A stretch of DNA of 64,000 bases from Pseudorhodoferax sp032153935 (lineage in GTDB: Bacteria > Pseudomonadota > Gammaproteobacteria > Burkholderiales > Burkholderiaceae_C). The notes beneath the pieces were generated by a model. It searched no databases and was not told the origin of the DNA. It worked only from the letters and a program-made list of their open reading frames with translations. Below, one piece after another: positions 1 to 8,546 of the stretch (position 1 is its first letter; the number at the start of each line of letters is the position of its first letter). The translations under genes and the position numbers were made by a program. Location: the NCBI RefSeq assembly GCF_964253035.1, contig NZ_CAXUQL020000001.1:1550001-1614000 (forward strand), given 5' to 3'.

Positions 1-96
1 CACGCGCACCTGGCCGGGGCCCGGCTCGGGCAGCGGCAGGTCCACGCAGTCGAGCACCTCGGGCCCACCCGGGGCCTGCAACTGGATGGCGCGCAT
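1..96 (-). CDS. Zinc-type alcohol dehydrogenase / quinone oxidoreductase, N-terminus only
   Basis: Only the first 32 codons lie in the window, and the gene runs off the left edge. The N-terminus (MRAIQLQAPGGPEVL, then a run ending PEPGPGQVRV) is the typical opening of the NADPH:quinone oxidoreductase branch of the medium-chain dehydrogenase family. Its ATG shares one base with the TGA of the upstream AA_synth gene (TGATG), so translation is probably coupled. It is the last visible gene of the operon that begins with the FAH-like hydrolase. The substrate cannot be inferred from so short a piece. Confidence 0.7.
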   Translation of the reverse strand, partial: MRAIQLQAPGGPEVLDCVDLPLPEPGPGQVRV

Positions 97-674
97 CAGC
101 GTTGCCCGTCGTGGACGGACACCTGCGCGGTGGTCAGCCCGCCCAGGCGCGCATGCACGCGCCCGCCCGTGCCCATGACCAGCGCAAACAGGATCTCCTT
201 GGGCCGCGGTGCGTCCTGGATGCCGACCTCCATGCTGTTGAAGTGGCTGCGCACGTAGCAGGCGTGGATGTAGTGCAGCGGCACCATGAGCCGGTAGCCG
301 GCACCGGCCACGACCTTGGCCGCCGGCACGATGGCCTTGGGCTCGCCCAGCGCCGCGCGCATGGCCCAGCCGCCGGCCTCGTGCCAGACGGCGCCGTGCT
401 CCATCTCGCCGTCCACGCCCACGATGGCGGCCTTGCTGTAGACCTCCACCTTGTCGCGGCCCAGCGTGTCCACGAGCTCCTGCGCCAGCAGCGTGCCCAG
501 GCTGCGCAGCTCGGCCATGAAGGGCATCAGGTCCGGCTCGTAGCGGCCGGCATAGGGGTTGCGGATCACGGCGCAGGCCGCGGCCAGCTTGAGCGGCACG
601 TCCACCGGCGGGCCACCCTCGTGGTAGGTGGTCTCGATGGTCAGGCTGCGTTTGCGGATCTCGATCAGGGACAT
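96..674 (-). CDS. AA_synth (PF06684, DUF1185) family protein
   Basis: The product is about 192 residues when started at MSLIEIRKRS; a longer frame exists upstream, but this start fits the family. It matches the 'amino acid synthesis' family PF06684, recognised from the VDVPLKLAAACAVIRNPYAGRY segment near the start and a closing region ending in GRVHARLGG. The biochemical role of the family is not established despite its name. In Burkholderiales such genes often sit beside oxidoreductases and Bug binding proteins, as here. It follows the Bug gene by 25 bp and overlaps the quinone oxidoreductase start by one base. Family assignment is good; function is unknown. Confidence 0.75.
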   Translation of the reverse strand: MSLIEIRKRSLTIETTYHEGGPPVDVPLKLAAACAVIRNPYAGRYEPDLMPFMAELRSLGTLLAQELVDTLGRDKVEVYSKAAIVGVDGEMEHGAVWHEAGGWAMRAALGEPKAIVPAAKVVAGAGYRLMVPLHYIHACYVRSHFNSMEVGIQDAPRPKEILFALVMGTGGRVHARLGGLTTAQVSVHDGQR

Positions 675-699
675 GGTGCGCCTCGGTTGGAGCAGGGGT

Positions 700-1680
700 T
701 CATTGTTTGGCAATGCCGGCGTCGGCCACGACGTGGACCCAGCGGTCCAGCTCGCGCCCCAGCATGGTCTTCATCTCTTCCGGCGTACTGCCGCGCACCT
801 CGCCGCCCATGTCCTCCAGGCGCTGGCGCACGGCGGGTACCTGCAGGGCTTTCTGCACCTCGGCGTTCAGGCGCGCGACGATGGGTCTGGGTGTGCCGGC
901 CGGCGCCATCAGGCCCGCCCAGGAGCGCACCTCATAACCCGACACGCCCTGTTCGGCAACCGTCGGCACCTGCGGCAGCCCAGGCCAGCGCTGGGGGCCG
1001 GTGGTGGCGATGGCGCGCAGCTTGCCGGCCTGGATGTTGGACATCACGGCCGTGGGTGGCGCAATGATGAAGGGCACGTCGCCCGACAGCAGCGAGGTGA
1101 TGGACGCCGCATCGCCGCGGAAGGGCACGTGCAGCATCTGGACCTTGGCGGTCTTGGCCAGCAGCTCGCCGGCCAGGTGGTGGGTCGATCCGATGCCGGC
1201 CGTGCCGTAGGACACGGCATCGGCCTTGGTGCGCGCCAGCTTCAGCACGTCCGCGAACGACTGGTATGGCGCGTCGGCGCGCACCACCAGCAGGAACGGG
1301 AAGAAGGTGATCGTGGAGATGGGCTCGAAGTCCGCCACCGTCTTGTAGGGCAGGGTGTTGTACAACGCGCCCGCGACGGCATGCCCACCGGTGGCCAGCA
1401 GCAGGGTGTAGCCATCGGGCTTGGCGCGCGCCACCGTGCCCGAGGCGATGGTGCCGCCGGCGCCGGTCTGCGCCTCCACCACCACCGGCTGGCCCAGGGT
1501 CTTGCCCATTTCCACGCCCACGGCACGGGCGATGGCATCGGCGTTGCCGCCGGGCGCGAAGCCCTGCAGCAGCTTGATGGGCTTGTCGGGATAGGCGGGA
1601 TCGGCGAGGGCCGGGCCGGCCAGCCCAGCGGTGCAGGCGGCGCAAACGGCAGTGAGGGCGAGGATGTCGCGTCGTTGCAT
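700..1680 (-). CDS. Bug-family (TctC-like) periplasmic tripartite-tricarboxylate solute-binding protein
   Basis: This 326-residue periplasmic binding protein has a basic, hydrophobic signal peptide ending ALA|DPAYP and the family hallmarks YPDKPIKLLQGFAPGG, PDGYTLLLATGG, the HVPFRGD ligand-pocket segment and a late GLMAPAGTPRPIVARLN motif. Bug proteins bind carboxylates or aromatic acids for TctAB-type transporters. Two ATGs are possible. The one at 1680 (MQRRDIL) lies 8 nt after AAGGAG, whereas the one at 1686 lies only 2 nt after it, so 1680 is preferred. It sits between the FAH-like hydrolase and the AA_synth gene. The ligand is unknown. Confidence 0.93.
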   Translation of the reverse strand: MQRRDILALTAVCAACTAGLAGPALADPAYPDKPIKLLQGFAPGGNADAIARAVGVEMGKTLGQPVVVEAQTGAGGTIASGTVARAKPDGYTLLLATGGHAVAGALYNTLPYKTVADFEPISTITFFPFLLVVRADAPYQSFADVLKLARTKADAVSYGTAGIGSTHHLAGELLAKTAKVQMLHVPFRGDAASITSLLSGDVPFIIAPPTAVMSNIQAGKLRAIATTGPQRWPGLPQVPTVAEQGVSGYEVRSWAGLMAPAGTPRPIVARLNAEVQKALQVPAVRQRLEDMGGEVRGSTPEEMKTMLGRELDRWVHVVADAGIAKQ

Positions 1681-1736
1681 GTGCATGTCTCCTTGGCCGC
1701 CCGGTGCGCGGGCGGCTTGTTGTTCAGCGAGAGTCG

Positions 1737-2597
1737 TCAGCCCTGGGCCACGATCGGGTTGCGCAGCGTGCCGATGCCTTCGATCTCGACCTCGCACACG
1801 TCGCCGGCCTTCATGAAGCGCTGCGGCTTGCGGCTCCAGCCCACACCGGCCGGCGTGCCGGTGGCGATCACGTCGCCGGGCACCAGCGTGAAGATGGTCG
1901 AGGCGTACTGGATCAGCTTGGGGATGCTGAAGATCATGTGGCCGGTGTGGCTGGCTTGCACCGTTTCGCCGTTCAGACGCGTGACGAGCTTGAGCTCGCG
2001 GCCCGGCGCGATCTCGTCGGCCGTCACCATCCAGGGGCCGAAGCCGCCGGTCGACTCGAAGTTCTTGCCCGAGGCGATCTGCTTGGCGTGGAACTGCCAT
2101 TCGCGCACGCTGCCATCGTTGTAGATGCTGTAGCCGGCGACGTGCTTCCACGCATCGGCCTCGGCGATGTCGCGGCCACCCTCGCCGATGATGACGGCGA
2201 GCTCGCCCTCCCAGTCCAGCGTCTCGGACACGCGCGGCAGCACGATGGGGCCGTTGTGCGGCGTCTGCGAGCGCCACACGCGCAGGAAGATGGGGGGCTC
2301 CTCCGACAGCTCGCGCTGCATGCCGGCGGCAATCACTTCCTGGTGGTGGTCCATGTAGTTGCGCACGGCGCAGACGATCTTCTCGGGCCGCGGGATCACG
2401 GGCAGGAACTGCACGTCCGAGAGCGGCACCTCGGCCTTCAGTCCGTCGACCAGCGCGTCGCGACGCGCGAAGTCGGGGCTCGCGATGAAGTCGGCCAGGG
2501 TGGCGTGGCCGGTGCGGCCGGCGAGTTCGGCGACGCCGTCGTTCAGGACGACGCCCCAGGTTTCACGGCCAGCGTGGAGATAGGACAGGAGTTTCAT
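1737..2597 (-). CDS. Fumarylacetoacetate hydrolase family protein
   Basis: This 286-residue protein has the FAH C-terminal fold. Expected metal ligands are visible: Glu130 and Glu132 in DWEGELAVI and Asp161 in YNDGS. The loop GKNFESTGGFGPWMV and the late GDVIATGTPAGVGW motif are characteristic. The family cleaves C-C bonds in acylpyruvates or hydrates and decarboxylates 2-oxo-diene acids at the end of aromatic meta-cleavage or gentisate pathways. It is the first gene of its operon and is divergent from the GntR gene. AGGA stands just upstream of the ATG. The exact substrate cannot be named; a fumarylpyruvate hydrolase or 2-keto-4-pentenoate hydratase-like enzyme is plausible. Confidence 0.88.
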   Translation of the reverse strand: MKLLSYLHAGRETWGVVLNDGVAELAGRTGHATLADFIASPDFARRDALVDGLKAEVPLSDVQFLPVIPRPEKIVCAVRNYMDHHQEVIAAGMQRELSEEPPIFLRVWRSQTPHNGPIVLPRVSETLDWEGELAVIIGEGGRDIAEADAWKHVAGYSIYNDGSVREWQFHAKQIASGKNFESTGGFGPWMVTADEIAPGRELKLVTRLNGETVQASHTGHMIFSIPKLIQYASTIFTLVPGDVIATGTPAGVGWSRKPQRFMKAGDVCEVEIEGIGTLRNPIVAQG

Positions 2598-2781
2598 GGT
2601 CAGCTTTCGGTTCGGGAGGGTGGCGGGGTCGTCGCATGGCGTATGTCGTTCATGCACGCGGCAAATTTTATGCATAAAAATCAAAAAAGGCGCAAAGTCA
2701 ATTTCATGCTCGTTTACCCTGGTGCGTGGAGAAACGCAGATGCGCCGCAGCGCCGGCTTCGTGCATAGAATCGGTCTGCCC
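2598..2781. promoter_or_regulatory. Divergent FAH/GntR promoter region with perfect 14-bp palindrome
   Basis: This 184-bp intergenic region is locally AT-rich compared with its surroundings. At 2666-2679 it contains the perfect palindrome TTTTATGCATAAAA, which lies about 70 bp upstream of the FAH ATG and 100 bp upstream of the GntR ATG. Its position between a GntR regulator and its presumed target makes it the best operator candidate. The palindrome is seen directly; binding by the GntR protein is inferred. Confidence 0.55.
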
Positions 2782-3486
2782 ATGACCACGACGACCGCCC
2801 AGGGCGCCGATGCCGGCGCTCCCCTGACCGAGCAAGCCTTCCGCAGCCTGCGCCACGACGTGCTGGCCGGCACCTTCGTGCCCGGCGGCAAGCTCAAGCT
2901 CGACGAACTGCAGCGGCACTACGGCTACTCCAGCAGCCCCCTGCGCGAGGCGCTGAGCCGGCTCGCGCAGGAGGGCTTGGTGCGGGCGGACGAGCGGCGC
3001 GGCTTCCGCGTGGCTGCGCTGTCGCTGGACGACCTCAACGACATCACCCACATGCGGCTGATGCTGGACGTCGAGGCCTTGCGCGGCTCCATCGCGGCGG
3101 GCGACGACGCCTGGGAGGCGGCCATCGTGGCGGCCTTCCACCGCCTGGAGAAGGTGGAGTCGCGGCTCAGCGACGGGCCGCAGGTGCTGGACGAGGAGTG
3201 GAGCGAACTGCACCGCGCCTTCCACCTGTCGCTGCTCGATGCCTGCCCTTCCGAGCGTCAGCGCCGCTTCAGCGCCAGCCTGTTCGACCAGGCCGAGCGT
3301 TACCGGCGCTTCACAGCCCGGCACCGCCAGGTGTCGCGCCGCAAGTCGGCCGAGCACCGGCGGCTGATGGATGCCGTGCTGCGGCGCGATGCCGACACCG
3401 CCTGCGCGCTGCTGGCCGAGCACATCCGCAGCACGCAGCGCAATGCCGAGGTGGCGATGCGCGCGAACGCGCGGGCGGTGAACTGA
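2782..3486 (+). CDS. GntR-family (FCD-domain) transcriptional regulator
   Basis: The 234-residue protein starts at MTTTTAQGAD. An N-terminal winged helix-turn-helix (roughly residues 15-80: RSLRHDVLAGTFVPGGKLK, then SSSPLREALSRLAQEGLV) is followed by an all-helical FCD ligand domain (roughly 90-220) carrying the typical EEWSELHRAFHLSLLDAC and EHRRLMDAVL segments. FCD regulators commonly sense carboxylic acids and repress adjacent catabolic operons. It is divergent from the FAH-Bug-AA_synth operon with a palindrome between them. The frame stays open upstream, but the residues there look like intergenic translation, so the internal ATG at 2782 is chosen. Confidence 0.9.
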   Translation: MTTTTAQGADAGAPLTEQAFRSLRHDVLAGTFVPGGKLKLDELQRHYGYSSSPLREALSRLAQEGLVRADERRGFRVAALSLDDLNDITHMRLMLDVEALRGSIAAGDDAWEAAIVAAFHRLEKVESRLSDGPQVLDEEWSELHRAFHLSLLDACPSERQRRFSASLFDQAERYRRFTARHRQVSRRKSAEHRRLMDAVLRRDADTACALLAEHIRSTQRNAEVAMRANARAVN

Positions 3487-3559
3487 AGCTTCGCCGGCGC
3501 GGCCGGCTGGCCGTGCCTCGCACGCACTTCAGGATCAGGCCGCCCGGTTGTGCAGCGGC

Positions 3560-3670
3560 TCGCCGCGGCCCCAGCGGCCCTGGTTGTCTCCCCAGGCTCA
3601 ATGCGATCAAGAACATCGACACTGTCGGTGGGACGGCGCTGGTCCAGGCCGGTGTGGTGCTGGAAGAGCG
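3560..3670 (+). pseudogene. Possible remnant of a GlcD-type FAD-binding oxidoreductase
   Basis: The 307-bp gap between the GntR and dehydrogenase genes has no intact gene. One plus-strand frame near 3561-3590 reads like APAALVVS and, after a frame change, 3590-3667 reads RLNAIKNIDTVGGTALVQ followed by AGVVLEE. Together these resemble the '(S)ALVVSLxRLNxIxxID(x)VGGTxxVxAGVVL' segment of the FAD_binding_4 domain in D-lactate/glycolate dehydrogenase (GlcD) proteins. The similarity ends on both sides, so this would be a short decayed fragment. It is recognised by eye from family memory only. Confidence 0.4.
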
Positions 3671-3793
3671 CAAGAACGGCATGGCCGTGACCGTGCGGTC
3701 GCCTGCGTACAGGCCGAACAGGAATGCGTTGTGCCGGGCGCCGCGGTGCGTGATCGCGGCGTCCTGTGGCACGCCGGTCGTTCCGCTCCTGAC

Positions 3794-4816
3794 TCAGGTC
3801 CCGGCCGGCGCCGCGCGTGCGGGATGCTGCTCCGTCACCTCACGCAGCCGCCGTCCCTGCAGCCAGGCCGCGATGTCCTCGACCACGTCGCGGTAGATCC
3901 GCCGGTAGAGACCGTGCGTGACATAGCCGATGTGGGGCGTGGCCACCACCTGGGGCAGGCTGCGCAGCGGATGCTGTGGCGGCAGGGGTTCCTGCGCGAA
4001 GACGTCCAGCCCGGCACCCGCGATGGTGCCGGCGGACAGCGCCTGCAGCAGGGCGGCCTCGTCGACGATCTCCGCGCGCGAGGTGTTGACCAGGAAGGCA
4101 CTGCGACGCATGGCCTGCAGTTGCGCAGTGCCGATCAGGCCGCGCGTGCGCGCCGACAGCACGCTGTGGATGGACACGAAGTCCGATGCACGCAGCAGCG
4201 CGGTCAGGCTCGGCGCGCGCTCGACGCCGCATGCGGCACAGCGGCTGTCGTCCAGGTTGTGGCTCCAGGCCAGCACCCGCATGCCGAAGGCGCGCGCCAC
4301 CGTGCTGACCCGTGCGCCGAGCCGGCCCAGGCCGATCACGCCCAGCGTCGCGCCGGCGAGGTCGGTGCCCAGGCCGCTTTGCCATGGACCGGCCGCGTGC
4401 ATGGCCCGTAGTTCTTGGGGCAGGCGACGGGCCAGTGCCAGGATCAGCGTCCAGGTCAGCTCGACCGCCGGGGTCTCGAGGATCTGCGTGCCGAGCACGG
4501 GGATGCCGCGCGCCGTGGCCGCGGCCACGTCCAGCGCGCCATTGCGCTGGCCGGCCGTGACGATCAGTTGCAGGCGGTCCAGCCGCTGGAGGATGTCGGC
4601 GCCGAAGGCCGTGCGTTCACGCATCAGCACCACGATGTCGGCATCTGCCAGTGCGGCCACGAGGCGGTCCTGATCGGCCAGGTGCTCGTGTACGAACACG
4701 ACATCGACGCGATCCCGCAGAACCGACCAGTCGGCGCAGTCCGCGGCCACGTGCAGCGTGTCGTCCAGCACCACGCAGCGCAGGCGTGCCGGGGAATGGG
4801 CGTCGTGCTGTGCCAT
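3794..4816 (-). CDS. D-isomer-specific 2-hydroxyacid dehydrogenase
   Basis: This 340-residue NAD(P)-dependent dehydrogenase reduces a 2-oxo acid to a D-2-hydroxy acid or does the reverse. The nucleotide motif GLGRLG is at 162-167. The catalytic triad is visible as Arg247 (NTSRAEIVD), Glu276 (AQEPLPP) and His295 (ATPHIGYVT). It is the last gene of the eleven-gene operon and begins only 2 nt after the Bug stop codon. It could be a phosphoglycerate dehydrogenase-like enzyme by fold, but the context points to catabolism rather than serine synthesis. The substrate is unknown. Confidence 0.92.
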   Translation of the reverse strand: MAQHDAHSPARLRCVVLDDTLHVAADCADWSVLRDRVDVVFVHEHLADQDRLVAALADADIVVLMRERTAFGADILQRLDRLQLIVTAGQRNGALDVAAATARGIPVLGTQILETPAVELTWTLILALARRLPQELRAMHAAGPWQSGLGTDLAGATLGVIGLGRLGARVSTVARAFGMRVLAWSHNLDDSRCAACGVERAPSLTALLRASDFVSIHSVLSARTRGLIGTAQLQAMRRSAFLVNTSRAEIVDEAALLQALSAGTIAGAGLDVFAQEPLPPQHPLRSLPQVVATPHIGYVTHGLYRRIYRDVVEDIAAWLQGRRLREVTEQHPARAAPAGT

Positions 4817-4818
4817 CC

Positions 4819-5799
4819 TCAGTTCGCCTGGATGCCGCGCGCCTTGATGAAGGCACCCCATTCCTCGTACTCGCGCAGGAAGCGGCCGGCACCGGCGGAT
4901 GGCGGACCGGAGAAGATCTGCGTCTGGAACTCGCGGAACTTCGCCTGCAGCGCTTCCTCCTGCTGCACCACGCGCACATCGGCGTTGATGCGTTCGACCA
5001 GCGGCTGCGGCATGCGGGCCGGCCCGATCAGCACCAGCGAGCCCGGCGTCGGTGGTCCCTGGATGCCGAGTTCCTCGAACGAAGGCACGTTGGGCAGTTG
5101 CGCCACGCGGGCCTTGCCCGAGACCGCCAGCGCGACGACCTTGCCGCCCGCGATCTGGCCCAGCGCGCTGGGCAGCACGCTGACCATGAGGTCGGTGTCG
5201 CCCGTCATGGTGCTCAGCATGGCCGGGCCGACACCGTTGAACGGGATGTGGCGCAGCGTGGTCTTGGATGCCTCCACCACCATCTCCATGACCAGGTGGG
5301 TCGAGTTGCCCACCCCGCCGCTGCCATAGGTCAGCTCGCCGGGCCGCGCCTGCGCCGCCGCCACGAACTGCCCGTAGCTCGTGAGCTTGCTCCTGGGGCT
5401 GGCCAGCAGCACGAAGGGCGCGTCCTGGATCGGCGCGATGTAGCTGAAGTCCTTGCGCAGGTCGTAGGGCACGTTGGGGTACAGGTGCGGATTGAAGGCC
5501 AGCGGCGTGGAACCCGAGACCAGCAGCGTGTAGCCGTCCGGCTTGGCGCGCGCGACCTGCGAAGTGGCCAGCATGCCATTGGCGCCCGGCTTGTTCTCCA
5601 CGACCACGCCGACGCCCCAGCGCCGGGACAGCGCGTCGCCGAGCGCCCGGGCGACGAGGTCGCCGGTGGAGCCCGGCGACTGCTGGACCACGAAGGTGAC
5701 GGGCTTGCTCGGAAAGGCGGCGGGCTCGGCGGCCTGTGCCTGCATGGCGAAAGCGCCCAAAGCGCCCAGGGCCAGCAGCTGGCGGCGGCGAAATGGCAT
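4819..5799 (-). CDS. Bug-family periplasmic solute-binding protein
   Basis: A 326-residue TctC/Bug protein with a signal peptide (MPFRRRQLLALGALGAFAMQ, cleavage near AQAAEP). Family landmarks are FPSKPVTFVVQQSPGS, KPDGYTLLVSGSTPLAFNP, LRHIPFNGVGPAM and LVLIGPARMPQPLVERIN. It lies between the metallo-beta-lactamase gene (38 bp gap) and the D-2-hydroxyacid dehydrogenase (2 bp gap), so it probably binds a substrate or intermediate of that operon. The usual GPAG ligand-loop pattern is altered to QSPGSTGD, which may mean a different ligand from the other Bug proteins here; that is inference. Confidence 0.92.
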   Translation of the reverse strand: MPFRRRQLLALGALGAFAMQAQAAEPAAFPSKPVTFVVQQSPGSTGDLVARALGDALSRRWGVGVVVENKPGANGMLATSQVARAKPDGYTLLVSGSTPLAFNPHLYPNVPYDLRKDFSYIAPIQDAPFVLLASPRSKLTSYGQFVAAAQARPGELTYGSGGVGNSTHLVMEMVVEASKTTLRHIPFNGVGPAMLSTMTGDTDLMVSVLPSALGQIAGGKVVALAVSGKARVAQLPNVPSFEELGIQGPPTPGSLVLIGPARMPQPLVERINADVRVVQQEEALQAKFREFQTQIFSGPPSAGAGRFLREYEEWGAFIKARGIQAN

Positions 5800-5837
5800 G
5801 GAATGATCTCCTGGTTGTCGTTGGAATGTCGCCGAAG

Positions 5838-6728
5838 TCACCACACGGCCGGCTCGAAGCGAAAGCCTTCGCCCTGGCGGCGGGCATAGCCGCAGTACGG
5901 TGCCCCGAAATGCACGGGCAGGATCAGCGCTTCGCGCCGGGCCGCGGCGTCCAGCAGCGCGAAGCGCGTCTGGCGCGCCTGGTCGGCCCAGATGCAGTAG
6001 GCCGAGTTGATCTCGGGGCGCGCTACCTGCATGGCGCTGTGCAGCACGTCGCCGCTGAAGATGGCCTCTTCGCCGCGCGAGCGCACCCGGTAGGTCACCT
6101 GGCCCGGGCTGTGGCCGGGCGCGGGTTCGCTGAGCAGGCAGTCGGCGATCTCGTCGCCGGGCACCAGCATCTTGGCCAGGCCGGCGTCGACGATGGGCAT
6201 CACGCTGTCGAAGAAGGCATCGCCGAACACGTCCATGCCCTCGACCTTGTTGCGCCCGCTCTCGCAGAACAGGAAGTCGTCCTGCGGCAGGTAGTACGTG
6301 GCATTGGGGAAGGTCGGCACCCAGCGGCCGTCCTGCCAGCGCGTGCACCAGCCCACGTGGTCGATGTGCAGGTGGGTCAGCGCCACGTGTGTGACCTGGT
6401 CGGGCCTGGCACCGGCGGCGTCCATCCACTCGGGCACCAGCGTGTTGAGCATGTGCATGCGCGCGATGCCGCTGCGAGGCTTGGCGTTGCCGACCCCGGT
6501 GTCGACCACGATCACGTGCGGGCCGGCGTGCACGACCCACAGCTGCACGGTCAGCATGAGCTTGTTCATGTGCGGCACCCAGTGGTTGGGCGCGAGCCAG
6601 TCCGCATTCGCGGCCAGGGCTTCGGTCTCGAGATCGGGCAGCAGAAAGCCCGGCGCATGCGTGGGGCCGGTGTACTCGAGGATGCGTGTGACCTTCACAT
6701 CGCCGATCTGGCGGGACTGGAACATCAT
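5838..6728 (-). CDS. Metallo-beta-lactamase-fold hydrolase
   Basis: A 296-residue MBL-fold protein with the zinc motif HLHIDH at 119-124 and the VIVVDTGVG strand-turn near 73-80. A later GHSPGQVTYRV supplies a further His, and the FSGDVLHSA Asp is present. The subgroup looks like N-acyl homoserine lactonase / glyoxalase II-like hydrolases acting on lactones or thioesters. Its ATG overlaps the stop of the upstream hydrolase-like gene (ATGA), so the two are translationally coupled. In this operon a lactone or CoA-thioester substrate is plausible. No signal peptide is seen. Confidence 0.87.
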   Translation of the reverse strand: MMFQSRQIGDVKVTRILEYTGPTHAPGFLLPDLETEALAANADWLAPNHWVPHMNKLMLTVQLWVVHAGPHVIVVDTGVGNAKPRSGIARMHMLNTLVPEWMDAAGARPDQVTHVALTHLHIDHVGWCTRWQDGRWVPTFPNATYYLPQDDFLFCESGRNKVEGMDVFGDAFFDSVMPIVDAGLAKMLVPGDEIADCLLSEPAPGHSPGQVTYRVRSRGEEAIFSGDVLHSAMQVARPEINSAYCIWADQARQTRFALLDAAARREALILPVHFGAPYCGYARRQGEGFRFEPAVW

Positions 6729-7561
6729 GGGGAGTCTCCTTGGGTGGTGGGTGCGGGGGGCAGGCTGCGCATCCAGGCCACGAGCGCCTGACACACCGCC
6801 GCAGGTTGCTCGGGCACCAGCGCGTGGCCGGCCCGCGCAATGACGGACACGGTGACCTGGCTGCCCAATGCGTCCTGGAGCACGCGGGCATAGCGGCGCG
6901 GAGCGATGGTGTCTTCATCGGCCTGTAGGTCGAGCAGCGGCACGCCGCCGGCGTTGAAGTAGTCTTCGACGCGCGCCTGCGCATAGGCTTTTCCCTGGGC
7001 CTGCTTGAGCGCAGGATGCCAGCCGTCGAGCCAGACCGTGGGATCGTTGCCCGGTGCGAAGAAGGCGCGCCGCAGATGCGCGAGCCGCTCCTGCGCCGGC
7101 AATGTCAGGTCGCCGCTGGCATAGATCGAGGCCATCAGCTCCGCCGTGATCGGCGGCTCGCCGCCCGGTGTCTTGCCGGCCGAAGCGGCCAGCAGGGCGA
7201 CGCCGCGCACGGCACGGGGGTGGCGCGCCGCGAGCGTGCGTGCAACGAAGTTGCCGAACGCATGGCCGGCGATGACGGGCTGGCGTGCGCCGGTCGCCTC
7301 GACCACGGCCAGCACGTCGTCGGCCAGTTCGGCCAGGTCCAGCGCGTCCATGGGACCTTGACTGGCGCCCAGGCCGCGTGGCCAGGGGCGGACCACGGTG
7401 AAGCCGGCCTGCGCGAGCAGCGGTGCCAGGGCATCGTAGTCGGCCGGTCCCCGGCCCAGCGAAGGCAGGATGAAGACCTGGGGGCCTTCGCCTTCGGTCT
7501 GGTAGGCGATCTGCACCGCGCCGCGCGCGGAATGCCGTTGGGTGGTGTGCACGGTGGTCAT
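6725..7561 (-). CDS. Alpha/beta-hydrolase fold protein lacking the nucleophile Ser
   Basis: A 278-residue alpha/beta-hydrolase with a normal fold pattern (FILPSLGRG oxyanion strand, RPWPRGLGAS loop). At the nucleophile elbow it reads GHAFG (99-103), so the expected serine is Ala101. The acid (Asp215 or Asp217 in LQADEDTIAP) and His246 (RAGHALVPEQP) remain. The enzyme may therefore not be a classical hydrolase; a lyase or decarboxylase role or a structural role is possible. It begins 4 nt after the Bug stop and ends inside the MBL start. The second hydrolase-like protein of this operon has the same change. Confidence 0.85.
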   Translation of the reverse strand: MTTVHTTQRHSARGAVQIAYQTEGEGPQVFILPSLGRGPADYDALAPLLAQAGFTVVRPWPRGLGASQGPMDALDLAELADDVLAVVEATGARQPVIAGHAFGNFVARTLAARHPRAVRGVALLAASAGKTPGGEPPITAELMASIYASGDLTLPAQERLAHLRRAFFAPGNDPTVWLDGWHPALKQAQGKAYAQARVEDYFNAGGVPLLDLQADEDTIAPRRYARVLQDALGSQVTVSVIARAGHALVPEQPAAVCQALVAWMRSLPPAPTTQGDSP

Positions 7562-7565
7562 GCGC

Positions 7566-8543
7566 TCAGTCCAGTGTGATGCGGACACGGCCCAGCACTT
7601 CCTTCCAGCGCTGCGTGTCTGCCTTGACCAGCGCGCCGAACGCGGCGGCCGGCAGGTAGGCGGGGTCCAGGCCACGCTCGGCCAGCTGGCGCAGCACGGT
7701 GTCCTGCTGCATCACCGCCGCCAGCGCGTCGGCCATGCGTTGGATGATGGCGGACGGCAGGCCGGCGGGGGCGACCCAGCCGATGCCCAGCTCGGCGTTC
7801 ACGCCGCGCAGCCCGCTGTCGGCCGTGGTCGGAATCTGCGGCCAGCTCGGGCTGGGCCGATCCGACAGCAGTGCCAGCGTGCGTGCCCGCCCGGCCGCGA
7901 CATGCGGCGCCATGGTGGAAGGCGAGACGATGGCGGTGTCGATGTGGCCGGCCAGCAGGTCGTTGGTGACGGCCGCCATGCCGCGGTAGGGCACGTGCAG
8001 CAGGCGGATGCCCGCGGCATCGGCCAGCCACTCCATCGCCACATGCGGCAGCGAACCGGCGCCCAGCGAGCCGTAGCGCAGCTGGCCGGGTTGCTGTCTG
8101 GCCAGCGCGATGAATTCGGGCAGCGTGCGGGCCGGCACGCCAGCGTTCACATGCACCGCGTAGGGCACGCTGGCGATGCGCGCGACGTAGGCCAGGTCCT
8201 TGTCGACGGCGTAGGTCTGGGTCCTGGACACCTGCGGCAGCAAGGTGAACACGTCGAGCGCGTTGATGAGCCAAGTGTTGCCGTCGGGCCTGGCGCGGGC
8301 CACGGCCGCGGTACCGATCTGCAAGCCCGCGCCGTCGCGGTTCTCCACCACGACCGGCTGGCCGAGCCGCGCTTCGAGCGCTTTGGCGACCACGCGGCCG
8401 ACGGTGTCGAGCGCGGCACCGGGCGGATAGGGCACGACGAGCTTGATCGGCCGATCGGGCCAGGACGCCTGGGCGCTGGCGCGCCAGGCGACGGCCGAGC
8501 CTGCAAGGGCCGCGATGGTGCGGCGCCGGTTCGGGTACCGCAT
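7566..8543 (-). CDS. Bug-family periplasmic solute-binding protein
   Basis: A 325-residue Bug protein with signal peptide MRYPNRRRTIAALAGSAVAW and cleavage near RASAQ|ASWPD. Family marks are WPDRPIKLVVPYPPGAALD, RPDGNTWLINALD, LHVPYRGMAAVT and WVAPAGLPSAIIQRM. The ligand-loop GGxxD of many Bug proteins is GAALD here. It is separated by 3-4 nt from the muconolactone-isomerase-like gene and the hydrolase-like gene, so it is embedded in the catabolic operon. It probably delivers the pathway substrate, but no TctAB membrane subunits are in the window. Confidence 0.92.
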   Translation of the reverse strand: MRYPNRRRTIAALAGSAVAWRASAQASWPDRPIKLVVPYPPGAALDTVGRVVAKALEARLGQPVVVENRDGAGLQIGTAAVARARPDGNTWLINALDVFTLLPQVSRTQTYAVDKDLAYVARIASVPYAVHVNAGVPARTLPEFIALARQQPGQLRYGSLGAGSLPHVAMEWLADAAGIRLLHVPYRGMAAVTNDLLAGHIDTAIVSPSTMAPHVAAGRARTLALLSDRPSPSWPQIPTTADSGLRGVNAELGIGWVAPAGLPSAIIQRMADALAAVMQQDTVLRQLAERGLDPAYLPAAAFGALVKADTQRWKEVLGRVRITLD

Positions 8544-8546
8544 GGT

